A DNA stretch of 64,000 nt, from the NCBI RefSeq assembly GCF_014646055.1, contig NZ_BMMS01000020.1, positions 102,025-166,024 on the forward strand, in the 5' to 3' direction. Position 1 is the stretch's first letter. The number at the start of each line of letters is the position of its first letter. The stretch comes from Wenjunlia tyrosinilytica. GTDB lineage: Bacteria > Actinomycetota > Actinomycetes > Streptomycetales > Streptomycetaceae. Below the pieces are notes generated by a model. The model ran no database searches. It was given only the letters and a program-made list of their open reading frames with translations, and was not told the DNA's origin. A program made the position numbers and the translations under genes. Of this stretch, positions 8,923-17,701 are shown piece by piece.

Positions 8923-8940
8923 CTAACCGCGGACTAACCG
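8923..8940. promoter_or_regulatory. Direct repeat between export operon and two-component genes
   Basis: CTAACCG occurs at 8923-8929 and 8934-8940, an 11-bp period or one helical turn. OmpR/PhoB-type regulators commonly bind such tandem half-sites. The position in the divergent intergenic region between the lipoprotein gene and the response regulator gene fits autoregulation and control of the exporter. Binding is inferred. Confidence 0.45.
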
Positions 8941-9009
8941 GGGGCCCCGCATGCTGACAGCAGCCGGCTGGGAGGCCGTGCCATGGCGAACAGGAAAGAA
9001 GGGCGGCCG

Positions 9010-9663
9010 ATGCGGATACTCGTCGTCGAGGATGATGAAGAACTGGCCCGGACCATCGCCGACGGCCTGCGCTACGAGGGAATGAGCACGGATCTCGCCC
9101 ACGACGGCGGCAAGGCCCTGGAGATGGCCTCGGCGGCCGAATACGACGTGCTGGTTCTGGACCGCGACCTGCCGGTGATCGACGGCGACGCCGTGTGCCG
9201 CACCCTGACCGCCATGGGGCACCCGGCCCGGATTCTCATGCTCACCGCCGCCGGCACCCTCAACGACATCGTCCATGGCCTCGGCCAAGGCGCCGACGAC
9301 TACCTCGCCAAACCCTTCTCATACCTCGAACTGGTCGCCCGGCTACGTGCCCTCGGCCGTCGCGGACCCGCCGGTGCGCCGACTGTGCTGGAACGGCGCG
9401 GCGTACGCGTGGACACGGTCCGCCGCATGGCCGAGCGGGACGGCAGGCTGCTGCGGCTGACCCCGAAAGAACTGGACGTGCTCGAGGTGCTCCTGGAGGC
9501 GGACGGCGGTGCGCTGCGTCCTGCCGAGCTGCTGAAGCTCGTATGGGACGCCGACATCGATCCCCGGAGCACCATCGCCAAAGTCACCGTGCACCAGCTG
9601 CGCCGCAAGCTCGGCGATCCACCACTGATCGAGACCGTGCCCGGCTTCGGATACCGACTGTGA
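9010..9663 (+). CDS. OmpR-family response regulator
   Basis: A 217-residue two-component response regulator. The receiver domain has the acidic pocket ED8-D9, the phospho-acceptor Asp51 (VLVLDRDLP), Thr79 and Lys101 (AKPF). The C-terminal winged helix (LTPKELDVLEVLLE...TVHQLRRKLG...VPGFGYRL) is complete. The start at 9010 is preferred over an earlier in-frame start at 8983 because MRILVVEDD is the family N-terminus and a GAAGGG site lies just upstream. Its stop overlaps the kinase GTG. It faces the export operon and probably controls it. Confidence 0.92.
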   Translation: MRILVVEDDEELARTIADGLRYEGMSTDLAHDGGKALEMASAAEYDVLVLDRDLPVIDGDAVCRTLTAMGHPARILMLTAAGTLNDIVHGLGQGADDYLAKPFSYLELVARLRALGRRGPAGAPTVLERRGVRVDTVRRMAERDGRLLRLTPKELDVLEVLLEADGGALRPAELLKLVWDADIDPRSTIAKVTVHQLRRKLGDPPLIETVPGFGYRL

Positions 9664-10868
9664 ACCCGCCCTCGCTGCGTTTCCCGCGGCTGCCCTGCCT
9701 CCCCGCCCCTCGCCACGGCCTGACGATCCGCACCCGCTTGGCGCTGCTCAACTCGGCGGTGTTCATGGCCGGGGGCGGCGCGATTCTGGCGCTCGCGTGG
9801 CTCAGTGCCCGGGAGATCATCGACAAGCACAGGTCCATGCTCACCGCGGCCTCCGTACCCGCGACTCCTCCCGCAGGAGCCGGAGCCGCCCCACCCAACC
9901 CGCACCCGGCCACCCCGCGGTCGGCGGTGGCGGCGCGGGAGTTCTCCGCGTTCCAGGACGAGGTGCTGGCGGACCTGCTGCGATGGTCATTCGTCATCCT
10001 CGTCGCCTTCCTCGCCCTGTCCCTGCTGGCGACCTGGTGGACCGCCCGGCAGTCACTGGGCCGTATCGGCCGTGTCACCGCCGCCGCGCGGCACATCGGC
10101 GAGGGAAACCTTGACGCCCGGCTCGCCCTGGTGGGTCCGCAGGACGAGGTGAAGGAACTCGGTGACACCTTCGACACCATGCTCGACCGTCTGGAACGCA
10201 GCTTCACCGACCAGCGGCGCTTTGCCGCCCACGCCTCCCACGAGTTGCGCACCCCGATCGCCCTCCAGCGCGCGGCCCTGGAGATCCCCCTGATCCAGGG
10301 CCGCGTGCCCACCGACCTCGAACCCGACATCCGCCGCGCTCTGGCGGCAACCGAGCGCAGCGAGGCCCTCATCTCCGCTCTGCTGGCCCTGGCTCGTGGT
10401 GAGAGCGGCATCCTCACCCCCCGCCCCACCGATCTCGCCGACCTGGCCCGGTCGGCCATCACGGACATCCGGGCCGAGACGGATCAGAACGACGTGAGGC
10501 TCGAAGCCGACCTCCAGTGGGCGCAGGTCGCAGGTGACATCACACTGCTCGCCCAACTCGTGGCGAACCTGGTGGCCAACGCCGTACGCCACAATGTGCC
10601 GGGCGGATCCGTACACGTACGGACCGGCACCACCGGGTCCGGGGCCTTCGTCGAGGTGTCCAACACCGGCCCGACCATCGACCCGGCGGACCTCCCCGAC
10701 CTCTTCAAGCCCTTCCGCCGCGGCACCCGTCGCGGCAAGGGCTCCGGCCTCGGCCTGTCCGTCGTCCGCTCTGTCACCGACACCCACCACGGCATCCTCA
10801 GCGCCCGCCCCAACGCGGTGGGAGGGGGCCTGACCCTGCGCGTGGACATCCCGGCATCGGGCGCGTGA
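9660..10868 (+). CDS. Sensor histidine kinase
   Basis: A 402-residue membrane kinase starting at GTG 9660, which overlaps the response regulator stop (GTGA). TM1 lies at about 27-48, a short external Pro/Ala-rich loop (52-105) follows, and TM2 is at about 108-127. Then come a HAMP linker, the phospho-acceptor His194 in ASHELRTP, and the N, G1 and G2 boxes of the ATPase domain (LVANAVRHN, GSGLGLSVV). The small loop suggests sensing of a membrane-associated or envelope signal rather than binding of a large ligand, consistent with a neighbouring exporter of membrane-active compounds (inference). Confidence 0.9.
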   Translation: MNPPSLRFPRLPCLPAPRHGLTIRTRLALLNSAVFMAGGGAILALAWLSAREIIDKHRSMLTAASVPATPPAGAGAAPPNPHPATPRSAVAAREFSAFQDEVLADLLRWSFVILVAFLALSLLATWWTARQSLGRIGRVTAAARHIGEGNLDARLALVGPQDEVKELGDTFDTMLDRLERSFTDQRRFAAHASHELRTPIALQRAALEIPLIQGRVPTDLEPDIRRALAATERSEALISALLALARGESGILTPRPTDLADLARSAITDIRAETDQNDVRLEADLQWAQVAGDITLLAQLVANLVANAVRHNVPGGSVHVRTGTTGSGAFVEVSNTGPTIDPADLPDLFKPFRRGTRRGKGSGLGLSVVRSVTDTHHGILSARPNAVGGGLTLRVDIPASGA

Positions 10869-11614
10869 CACGCACATCCACGGCCGGCCGGTGGGCTTGC
10901 CATTGCGGCGGTGGCAACGCCATCGGTGGACACTGCCTGCGTAGTGCCGCGGCCGTCGCTGACCGGCCCTCCCGAGTCCCCGTCCCCCCCATTCTCGCGC
11001 CGCCCGGCACCGCGCCTTCGAGCTGGTGGACACCGTTGTCCCGCCCGGTTGCGGCGGCGATGAAACCGACCAGTGTCCGCCTCGTGTCCGTGGTGGCCCA
11101 TCACCTGGTCGATCGCGTGGCGTACTGATCGGGGGCGCGGTTCCTCCCGCGCGATGCCGTCATGTCGGCAGTGGACCGGATCCGCATACATGAGCAGTGC
11201 TGGACAGATGAGTGGACTTCTGGATGGGCAGTCACCGCCAGCAGCATGAGCCGTCGACGCCAGTGGAGACAGGAGCAGAAGCGAGCACCGCGACGCCGAG
11301 TTGTTCCCGTGCCGAGGTGCAGCGTGCAAAGAGACTGGCCGCGCGACGAGAAGGGGAGTCCGGGTGGCACCGGTGGGGAGTAGGTCCTCGCCCTACGGCG
11401 CGGCAGATCGCACCCGAGTGAACGGGCGTTCGTGTGGGGCGAGACGAATCGGCCTCGGAGCGTCGCCGGGGCCGACGGCGCTCCATCAACGCCGCCTCCT
11501 TCTCCGGGGAACACCTCACCAGTTCGTCACCCGCCGCCTCAGGCGGCCAGGCCTCACGTGCCGCAGCGGTTGCGACGGCTGCCTGTCCACATCCAGGGAA
11601 AGGATCGTTATTGC
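10869..11614. other. Gene-free stretch before STAND paralogue 2
   Basis: About 745 bp without a frame of protein-like composition on either strand. The ribosome site AAAGGA of the next gene lies at its right end. No TAGCTT block or clear promoter hexamers were seen. Confidence 0.35.
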
Positions 11615-13633
11615 ATGACGAGCGAGACATTGGGACGACGTCTGACGGCCGCACGGCAGCGAGCATTCGTCGGCCGAGAGTCAGAACTGGACATATTCCG
11701 GGAATCGTTGCGGGCTGCTGATGGCTCCCGACCGGTTCTCTTTGTCCACGGCCCCGGAGGGGTTGGCAAGACCGCCCTACTCGGTCAATTCGCCAGGATC
11801 GCGCGCGCTGCGGGTCGACGGGTCGTGCACATCGAAGGCCGCCTGCTCCAACCCTGCACATCCGCCTACGCGGCCGCTGCGACAGCAGCGTCCGACGAGC
11901 CGGGTTCCGTACTCCTCGTCGACTCCCTCGAACAGTGCCCGGCCATGGAGACCTGGTTCATGGGAGAGTTTCTCCACCGGGCCCCACTCGGGATGACCGT
12001 GGTTCTGGCGGGCCGTGATGCCCCCGACGTCCACTGGACTGCGGACTCCGGCTGGGCGGAGGTGCTGAGTGTGCTCCCCCTGTCCGAGCTGTCCGAATCG
12101 GAATCCAGCCGCCTCCTGACACTCAAAGGCGTCCCGGAGGAGCAGCATGCAGCGGTGCTGTCCGTAACCGGGGGGAGCCCACTGGCTCTGTCACTGGCCG
12201 CTGCCCCCGGCATCGCCCGGAATTCCGGCCCGCGGTGGGAGGCCGAGCAGGCAGTCATCGACAGGGCGCTTCCTCATTTGCTTGGGGAGAACCCATCCTC
12301 GGCCGCTCGTCAGGCGTTGGACGTCTGCGCCCTTGCGCCAGTCACCTCCGAGGCCTTACTTCGCGCCGTCCTGGGCGGTGATGCGCACCGCCTCTTCACC
12401 TGGCTGCGCGCGCGGCCCTTCATCACCTCGGTCGCCAGGGGCCTGTATCCGTTCGACGCCGTGCGTGCCGCGTTGAGACGGGACCTGGCCTGGCGGGATC
12501 CCGACACATTCACCGACCTGGTCGCCAAGCTCCGGCTCGTCCTGCTCTCCCGGGTGCGCACCGCCTCCGAAGCACAACTGCCCGAAGCGGTGAACGATCT
12601 GTTGTTCCTCTCCCAACCCTTCCGCACTCGCCCGCCCCGACCCGCACAACAGGTCCATGAAGCGCACTACGCTCCACGTGATCGCGAAGAAATCCTGGAG
12701 CTGGCTGCCCGGGCCGAGGGCAAGGCAACGGCCGCCCTCGTCGCCCGATGGCTCGACCGCAACCCCACAGCCTTCTGCGTGCACCGCTCGGTCGGGCAGC
12801 GGGCAATCCTCGGCTTCTCCACATGGTTGCGACTGGCAAGCCCTGACGACACGGACTGGGACCCAATCGTCCATGCCGCTTGGGAACACGCGCGGACGCA
12901 CGCACCTCTGCGCACAGGTGAACACATCGCGGTGGCACGCTTCGCCGTGGCCTCCCCGTCGTGCGACGGGGCACCGTCACTGCTCGACATGATGCAAAGG
13001 CGTGCTTTGGGCGAGAGTCTGCGCGCCGAGAGGTTGGGATGGGCTTTCGCGGTCTTCAACCATGACCCGCTGCCCGGCACCGCGGCACCGCACTTCGGCA
13101 TGCCGCCCATCGAGCAGTGGGTCGAAGTCGGTGCCCGCCGCTACGGCCTGTGTGCCCAGGACTGGCGGACCGATCCGGCTGCCGGCTGGCTGGAGCGCCC
13201 ACCCGCCGTCGCCCCGCTGAGACGCGCCGAGCCGAGCCGCGCCCCGCTGACGGTTCTGAGTCATGCCGAGTTCGACGAGGCAGTGCGCGAGGCCCTGCGC
13301 AATCTCCACAAACCCGAGCTTCTCGAGCTGAGTCCGCTCACCAAGTGCCGGATCGTGGCCGAGCACGACACCGATCTCCACAGCGTTCTCACCACCGCTA
13401 TAGAGGCACTCCTCCTGGAGCGCGGAGGCACCAGAGGGCACCGCGCCCTGACGGCCCTGTACGTCCGGGGAGCTCCCACTCAGCAGGCGGCCGCCCTACG
13501 GCTCGGACTGCCTTTCAGCACGTACCGAAGGCACCTCACCGCGGCTGTCAGACATGTGCGCGCCTCGCTGTGGCAGCACGAACTCCACGGCACGCCCGTC
13601 ACAGGACGGCTCCCTCCCACCCTGCGGCCATGA
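11615..13633 (+). CDS. STAND-type ATPase with C-terminal HTH, paralogue 2 (TTA codon)
   Basis: A 672-residue divergent member of the STAND family in this window. FVGRESEL precedes Walker A GPGGVGKT (46-53). VLLVDSLEQC is the Walker B region and TGGSPLALSLAA the GxP motif. The C-terminal helix-turn-helix is TQQAAALRLGLPFSTYRRHL, and a WLDRNPTAFCVHR block aligns with the middle region of the others. The start at 11615 has AAAGGA about 10 nt upstream, and the protein then begins as its paralogues do. A TTA codon at 12356 (in SEALLRAV) makes translation potentially dependent on the bldA leucyl-tRNA, i.e. on development. A 16-bp-stem terminator follows 5 bp after the stop. It faces the small exported protein gene at 13930-14316 tail to tail. 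Confidence 0.84.
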   Translation: MTSETLGRRLTAARQRAFVGRESELDIFRESLRAADGSRPVLFVHGPGGVGKTALLGQFARIARAAGRRVVHIEGRLLQPCTSAYAAAATAASDEPGSVLLVDSLEQCPAMETWFMGEFLHRAPLGMTVVLAGRDAPDVHWTADSGWAEVLSVLPLSELSESESSRLLTLKGVPEEQHAAVLSVTGGSPLALSLAAAPGIARNSGPRWEAEQAVIDRALPHLLGENPSSAARQALDVCALAPVTSEALLRAVLGGDAHRLFTWLRARPFITSVARGLYPFDAVRAALRRDLAWRDPDTFTDLVAKLRLVLLSRVRTASEAQLPEAVNDLLFLSQPFRTRPPRPAQQVHEAHYAPRDREEILELAARAEGKATAALVARWLDRNPTAFCVHRSVGQRAILGFSTWLRLASPDDTDWDPIVHAAWEHARTHAPLRTGEHIAVARFAVASPSCDGAPSLLDMMQRRALGESLRAERLGWAFAVFNHDPLPGTAAPHFGMPPIEQWVEVGARRYGLCAQDWRTDPAAGWLERPPAVAPLRRAEPSRAPLTVLSHAEFDEAVREALRNLHKPELLELSPLTKCRIVAEHDTDLHSVLTTAIEALLLERGGTRGHRALTALYVRGAPTQQAAALRLGLPFSTYRRHLTAAVRHVRASLWQHELHGTPVTGRLPPTLRP

Positions 13634-13638
13634 CGGCG

Positions 13639-13681
13639 GGACTCCATCTTGCCCAGGTCCGCCTCGGGCAAGATGGAGTCC
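13639..13681. terminator. Strong hairpin terminator after STAND paralogue 2
   Basis: A perfect 16-bp inverted repeat (13639-13654 with 13666-13681) with an 11-nt loop begins 5 bp after the STAND stop. There is no T-run, as is usual in Streptomyces. It could also serve the leftward small protein gene ending at 13930. Confidence 0.8.
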
Positions 13682-13929
13682 ACATTGCGACGATCCAAGA
13701 GAGCGTCCGGTCACCGTGGGAGAACCGACTGTCCCCCTTGGCCCAAGCGGGTGCTGGTCGAGGACGGCACGCCGCCCCCCAGGGGTGTGCGGAGCACCCG
13801 TCCGCCCTCAGCAGGGCTGCCTCATGTGCCGAACAGGTCGAAGCGGCCGGGTGAGGGCACCCTTTCGTCCACGGACTTCCTGATGCCACGCCGCGCCGAG
13901 GGATGAGCCCCTCGGCGCCGGCAGGTGGT

Positions 13930-14316
13930 TCACCACTTAAGGCTCGGTGAGTTCCACGACTTGTTGACGGTAATGTCGGTGAGGCGGACGTGGCAACTGC
14001 CTTGATCGCCCACCGCGAAGACGTAGGTGTACTTGCGGTACGCCCCGACACTGAAGGCACCCAAGTCACCGGCCCATCGGCCGTTGTCGCATACGAGGTT
14101 GAAGTCCACTGTGTGCCCTCTGAGGTCCTCGTCCGCGAACAGATAGGCCTGGTAGCCGGTTGGATCGCGGTAGATGCACAGGTCAGACGCACTGGCAGGA
14201 CCCGCGAAGTAGCAGTGGCTGCTACCGGCGTGGGCAGAGGATGCGAAGGTCAGCGACGCCGCCAGGAGGCCGATGCTTCCAGCTAGCACGGCGAACGTCC
14301 GCTTGATATTTGCCAT
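13930..14316 (-). CDS. Small exported four-cysteine protein, copy 2
   Basis: A 128-residue paralogue of 419-808. The signal peptide ends ASSAHA at about residue 30; Cys35, Cys47, Cys76 and Cys108 keep the family spacing. The signature reads CDNGRWAGD...YTYVFAVGDQGSCHV. The ATG at 14316 is preferred over the earlier 14337 start because the paralogues begin MxxxKRT/RRT at this place and GGAG lies 6 nt upstream. It lies directly downstream of, and on the same strand as, the STAND gene 14477-16570 (160 bp gap), yet it has its own conserved upstream block, so it is probably transcribed separately. Function unknown. Confidence 0.85.
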   Translation of the reverse strand: MANIKRTFAVLAGSIGLLAASLTFASSAHAGSSHCYFAGPASASDLCIYRDPTGYQAYLFADEDLRGHTVDFNLVCDNGRWAGDLGAFSVGAYRKYTYVFAVGDQGSCHVRLTDITVNKSWNSPSLKW

Positions 14317-14360
14317 GGGGACTCCGTCTTCGCTCATGGGTGGAGGGTGTGACGGGGATC

Positions 14361-14404
14361 AAGCTATGCACCGCGGCTACCCGGTCACCAGACCTGATCC
14401 ATGC
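14361..14404 (-). promoter_or_regulatory. Conserved 44-bp upstream block of small exported protein 2
   Basis: Read leftward from GCATGG (14404) to TAGCTT (14361), this matches the block at 853-896 without gaps over the whole length, with further similarity on both sides (GGTCTGGTGRCCG and, farther out, GTGCCC-AGT-GAGCA). The distance from TAGCTT to the ATG is again 44 bp. It lies between the STAND gene stop and the small gene. Operator or promoter role inferred. Confidence 0.62.
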
Positions 14405-14476
14405 TCAAAACTGCTCAACTTGGGCACCGGACCAGATGCTGGGGTGAGTCTCCGCGCCCTGTGCACTCATGGCTGT

Positions 14477-16570
14477 TCACTCGTGCTCAGTGAGCCGGGG
14501 TGAGTCAACCCTGGTCGCGTCGGCGTCGAGGGGGTTGGGTGAGGTCTGTCGCCACCACATCAGTTCGCAGACACGCTCGGTTCCTTGCCTCAGGTGTCGT
14601 CGGTAGGTGCTGTAGGGCAGGCCGAGCCGTTTGGCCGCGGCCTCCTGGGTCCGTACGCGTGCGACGTAGGTGGTCGTTACGGCGGCGTGCATTTTCGTCT
14701 GGCGGGGGTTGTCGAGCAGCGAATTGAGCGTTTCGCAGATCAGATTCCGCAGGGCGGTCACGCAGTCGCCGTCCTGGGGGTGGGTGGGCTTGGGGAGCAG
14801 GCGGCTGGCCAGCAGCGGGTTCTTCTCGAGTGCGACCGGGTCGTGCAGGTGGCGCAGGGCTTCACGCACCGCGCTGTCGAACTCCGCACGGTTCAACGGG
14901 GTTTCGCCGTCGCTGGTCTCGTGCGTCACGGCTGGTTCGTGCAGCGGGCCCGGCTGGGTGCGGTCGAACCAGGTCTGCGCGGGTGTGGTGCGCCAGTCGC
15001 GCCCGAACAGGGTGAGCGTGCGCCCGCCGTCCCAGGGTGTCTGCGCCAGCGGCGGATGCCCGTGGTGGCGCAGGAGCGGACCCCACAGCTGAGCGTGCGG
15101 GGTGGCGACGAAGGACCAGGCCAGTCCCTGGGACCGTATCCAGTCCTTGCAGATCCGCAGACGCATCTGCAGTCCGACGGGCGAGACCTTTCCGTATGCC
15201 TGCGGGTGGACCATGAACCGTGCCATGCACATGTGCCGGCCCGCTCGCAGCCGTCCTCGGTGTTCGATGTGTTCCCAGGCGGCCGCCGCCATGGGGTCGG
15301 TGTCCGCTTCGTCGCCGGGTGCGGTCAGCCGGAGCAAGGCCATGAAGGCCACCAGCCGGCCCGACCCCGCACTGCGGTACGCCCAGAATGCCGTCGGCTG
15401 CCGACGGAGCCAGTACCGCACGATGTGCGCGGAGCGGGGGCCTTCTGTCTGCTCGGTCATCCGCAGCACGGCGTCGTGGTCGCGCGGGTGCAGCGCCTGC
15501 TCGGTTGTCTCTGCCTCGTGGGCGACGTCCTTGAAGTAGGGCTCCATGGGGCCGTACCGCTTGAGGTAGGCGAGCGCGCGCACGGCATGGATCGCATCGG
15601 GCTCGGCCACGGTGCGGGCCTGGTGCAGCAGGTGAAGGCCCGCCCGGTGGTGCATCTGCTCGTAGCCTTGCGGGTCTCGCCAGCGCAAATCACGGTCGAG
15701 CGCCTCGGCGACCAGTTGGTCCAGCACCAGCCCGTGGCCGCCGGAGTCGCAGAAGGGCAGTTGGCGCAGCCAGTCGAAGGTCTCGGCGGCGTGTTCCTCA
15801 CCCACCACGGCACCGAGCAGACTCTCGGTCGTGGTCATCGTGTGCGCGGCGGTCTGCAGGGCCAGGCGGTGATGCCGTGAGGGGAGTTCACCGATCAAGG
15901 TGTCCAGCAGTTCGGCGATGACATCCGGGGTGGGAGTCCAGGCGGACCGCATCGCAGGGGTGCAAGCGCCGGCGGAGGCGGCCAGACTGAGTGCCAGGGG
16001 GTGCCCGCCCGCGAAGGCCAGCACGCCGTCACGCAGCTCGGGAGGCACGCCCCGCTCGGCGAGAAAGGCCGCCGCCGTCCCGCAGTCCAGCGGCCCCAGC
16101 TTGAGGACCTCGAGAGAGTCGCTCCATGCCAGGTCGCACGACCAGGCCATGCTGGCAGGCACACGTGCGGCCACCACGGTCAGGGTGCGCTCGTGCAAGG
16201 AGGGCAGGAAGCGCTCCCGCAGCCAGCCCTCCAATCCGTCGCAGTGCTCGAAGGAGTCGATCAGCAGCACGGCTTCCCGGCACGAGGCAGCCTTCGCCGC
16301 CTCGGTTTCGAGACCGGTCGGGGAGGGATCGATCTGCCGTCCGTCGACAGGCACGACCAACCGTCCGGCCTGCGCGGCCTCGTCGGCGAACCGGCGCAGC
16401 AACGTGGTCTTCCCCACGCCTCCAGGACCGTGCACATAGAACACCACGGGCGCTCCGGGCTCATGCCTGAGCGCGGCCCGGAACTTCTCCAACTCCTCCG
16501 ACCGGCCCACGAAGGACCGATCCCGCGCCGATCTCAGACGCACAGCCAAACAGTCATCGACGGCATCCAT
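14477..16570 (-). CDS. STAND-type ATPase with C-terminal HTH, paralogue 3
   Basis: A 697-residue near-twin of 1988-4063. SFVGRSEEL leads to Walker A GPGGVGKT (48-55), then LLIDSFEHC, the GxP motif GGHPLAL and the C-terminal helix-turn-helix TQEAAAKRLGLPYSTYRRHL (641-660). Long identical stretches (LDRDLRWRDPQGYE, WRTTPAQTW, TQPGPLHEPA) show recent duplication. It is encoded immediately upstream of small exported protein 2 on the same strand, the tightest STAND/small-protein association in the window. The two probably form a regulator-target pair, but no binding is shown. No TTA codon was noticed. Confidence 0.85.
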   Translation of the reverse strand: MDAVDDCLAVRLRSARDRSFVGRSEELEKFRAALRHEPGAPVVFYVHGPGGVGKTTLLRRFADEAAQAGRLVVPVDGRQIDPSPTGLETEAAKAASCREAVLLIDSFEHCDGLEGWLRERFLPSLHERTLTVVAARVPASMAWSCDLAWSDSLEVLKLGPLDCGTAAAFLAERGVPPELRDGVLAFAGGHPLALSLAASAGACTPAMRSAWTPTPDVIAELLDTLIGELPSRHHRLALQTAAHTMTTTESLLGAVVGEEHAAETFDWLRQLPFCDSGGHGLVLDQLVAEALDRDLRWRDPQGYEQMHHRAGLHLLHQARTVAEPDAIHAVRALAYLKRYGPMEPYFKDVAHEAETTEQALHPRDHDAVLRMTEQTEGPRSAHIVRYWLRRQPTAFWAYRSAGSGRLVAFMALLRLTAPGDEADTDPMAAAAWEHIEHRGRLRAGRHMCMARFMVHPQAYGKVSPVGLQMRLRICKDWIRSQGLAWSFVATPHAQLWGPLLRHHGHPPLAQTPWDGGRTLTLFGRDWRTTPAQTWFDRTQPGPLHEPAVTHETSDGETPLNRAEFDSAVREALRHLHDPVALEKNPLLASRLLPKPTHPQDGDCVTALRNLICETLNSLLDNPRQTKMHAAVTTTYVARVRTQEAAAKRLGLPYSTYRRHLRQGTERVCELMWWRQTSPNPLDADATRVDSPRLTEHE

Positions 16571-17062
16571 GCTTGAACCCTTGTCTCAATGAGGCTGTTT
16601 CCCTGTCCGGCCGCAGCCGTCCACAAGCGCCGCAGCCGTTGGCCCGGCCCCCGCGGTGCGGCAGTCTGCATGCCGCCCATGCCGTGGGCCATCATCGTAT
16701 GACTTGGGTTAGGCGCCGGTGAGCTCGAGGATGCGCCGCTCATCGCCTGGCCCTATGAGCGGGCACCCCAGCAGGCTCCAGCTCACGCCGGCTGTCTCGA
16801 CGGGCTCGTCGTGCGGCTGGTTGTAAGCGGAAGCGAGCAGAGGTTGAGCACTTATTGGACTGGAAGGTGAACACGCGGTACTGGGAAGGTGCTGCTGGCA
16901 AAAGCACTGGGTTGCCAGACCAGCAACGGCCGATGTCGCGTGCTTCCAAGCATCCGGTAGGCGACGTCCTTGGCCGGCAGCGGGTAACTGGCTCGCAGCG
17001 GCCGCCCTTCGGGGACGGCGGCAACGCGTTCTTTGCACAACCTCCAGAGCCGAGGCTCAGTG
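16571..17062. other. Divergent intergenic stretch
   Basis: About 490 bp between the leftward STAND gene and the rightward secreted-protein gene. It must hold both promoters, but I see no convincing hexamers. No coding frame of protein character. Confidence 0.35.
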
Positions 17063-17629
17063 ATGAAACGTCACCAGACTCTCACAGCAATCGCTGCAAC
17101 GCTCGCCGCAACGCTCCTTTCAGTCACGCACGCCAGTGCCGGCGGTGCCAACGCCGACTCGGGTACCGCGACTGCACCGCACTGCGTGGCCACCCCGGAA
17201 GCGGTCCAGGTCACCTGCTTCGACACGTTCCGGAAGGCGATTTCCTTCGCCAGTGGCGGGCGGATCAACAACGCTCCCACCAGCGCGCGGGCCGCAGCCG
17301 ACGACCAGGGGCTCCAGCAGCGTTTGGCATCCACCAAGTCGGCCTCCGGATACGTCATCGCGGCAACGCTCTACGACTACGCCAACTACACCGGGCCTTC
17401 GCTCACCGTGTGGACGCCACGCCCCTGCAAGGACGGCAACGGCCTCGATTTCAGCCAAGACCTCAAAGGCATCGGCTGGGCGAACAGAGTCTCGTCTCTA
17501 CAGCCCTGGGCGAACTGCTGGATCAAGCTGTTCAAGGAGTCGGGTGCGGTCGAAGGACCGTACAAGACGAACACCCCCGATGTCGGGAACTACATCAACA
17601 ACCGCGCCGTCAGGATAGAGCTGGAGTAG
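17063..17629 (+). CDS. Secreted beta/gamma-crystallin-like (I36-type) protein
   Basis: A 188-residue exported protein. The signal peptide (KRHQT, hydrophobic core, ASAGGA) covers roughly the first 30 residues. The mature C-terminal half has the alternating pattern of peptidase inhibitor I36/crystallin-like proteins of Streptomyces: LYDYANYTGPSLTVW, GWANRVSSLQPWANCWIKLF, then YINNRAVRIELE. The cysteines could pair. A GAGG site precedes the ATG at 17063. It is followed after 72 bp by another secreted protein, so the two are probably co-transcribed up to the terminator at 18382. It may inhibit proteases or bind a cell-wall ligand; the assignment is by pattern only. Confidence 0.72.
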   Translation: MKRHQTLTAIAATLAATLLSVTHASAGGANADSGTATAPHCVATPEAVQVTCFDTFRKAISFASGGRINNAPTSARAAADDQGLQQRLASTKSASGYVIAATLYDYANYTGPSLTVWTPRPCKDGNGLDFSQDLKGIGWANRVSSLQPWANCWIKLFKESGAVEGPYKTNTPDVGNYINNRAVRIELE

Positions 17630-17701
17630 GCATACAGAGGTCACGGGGACCTCATCCGAAGCCAATCTCCCACAGGCCAATCCGAAAGGTCGTACCCGAT
17701 C

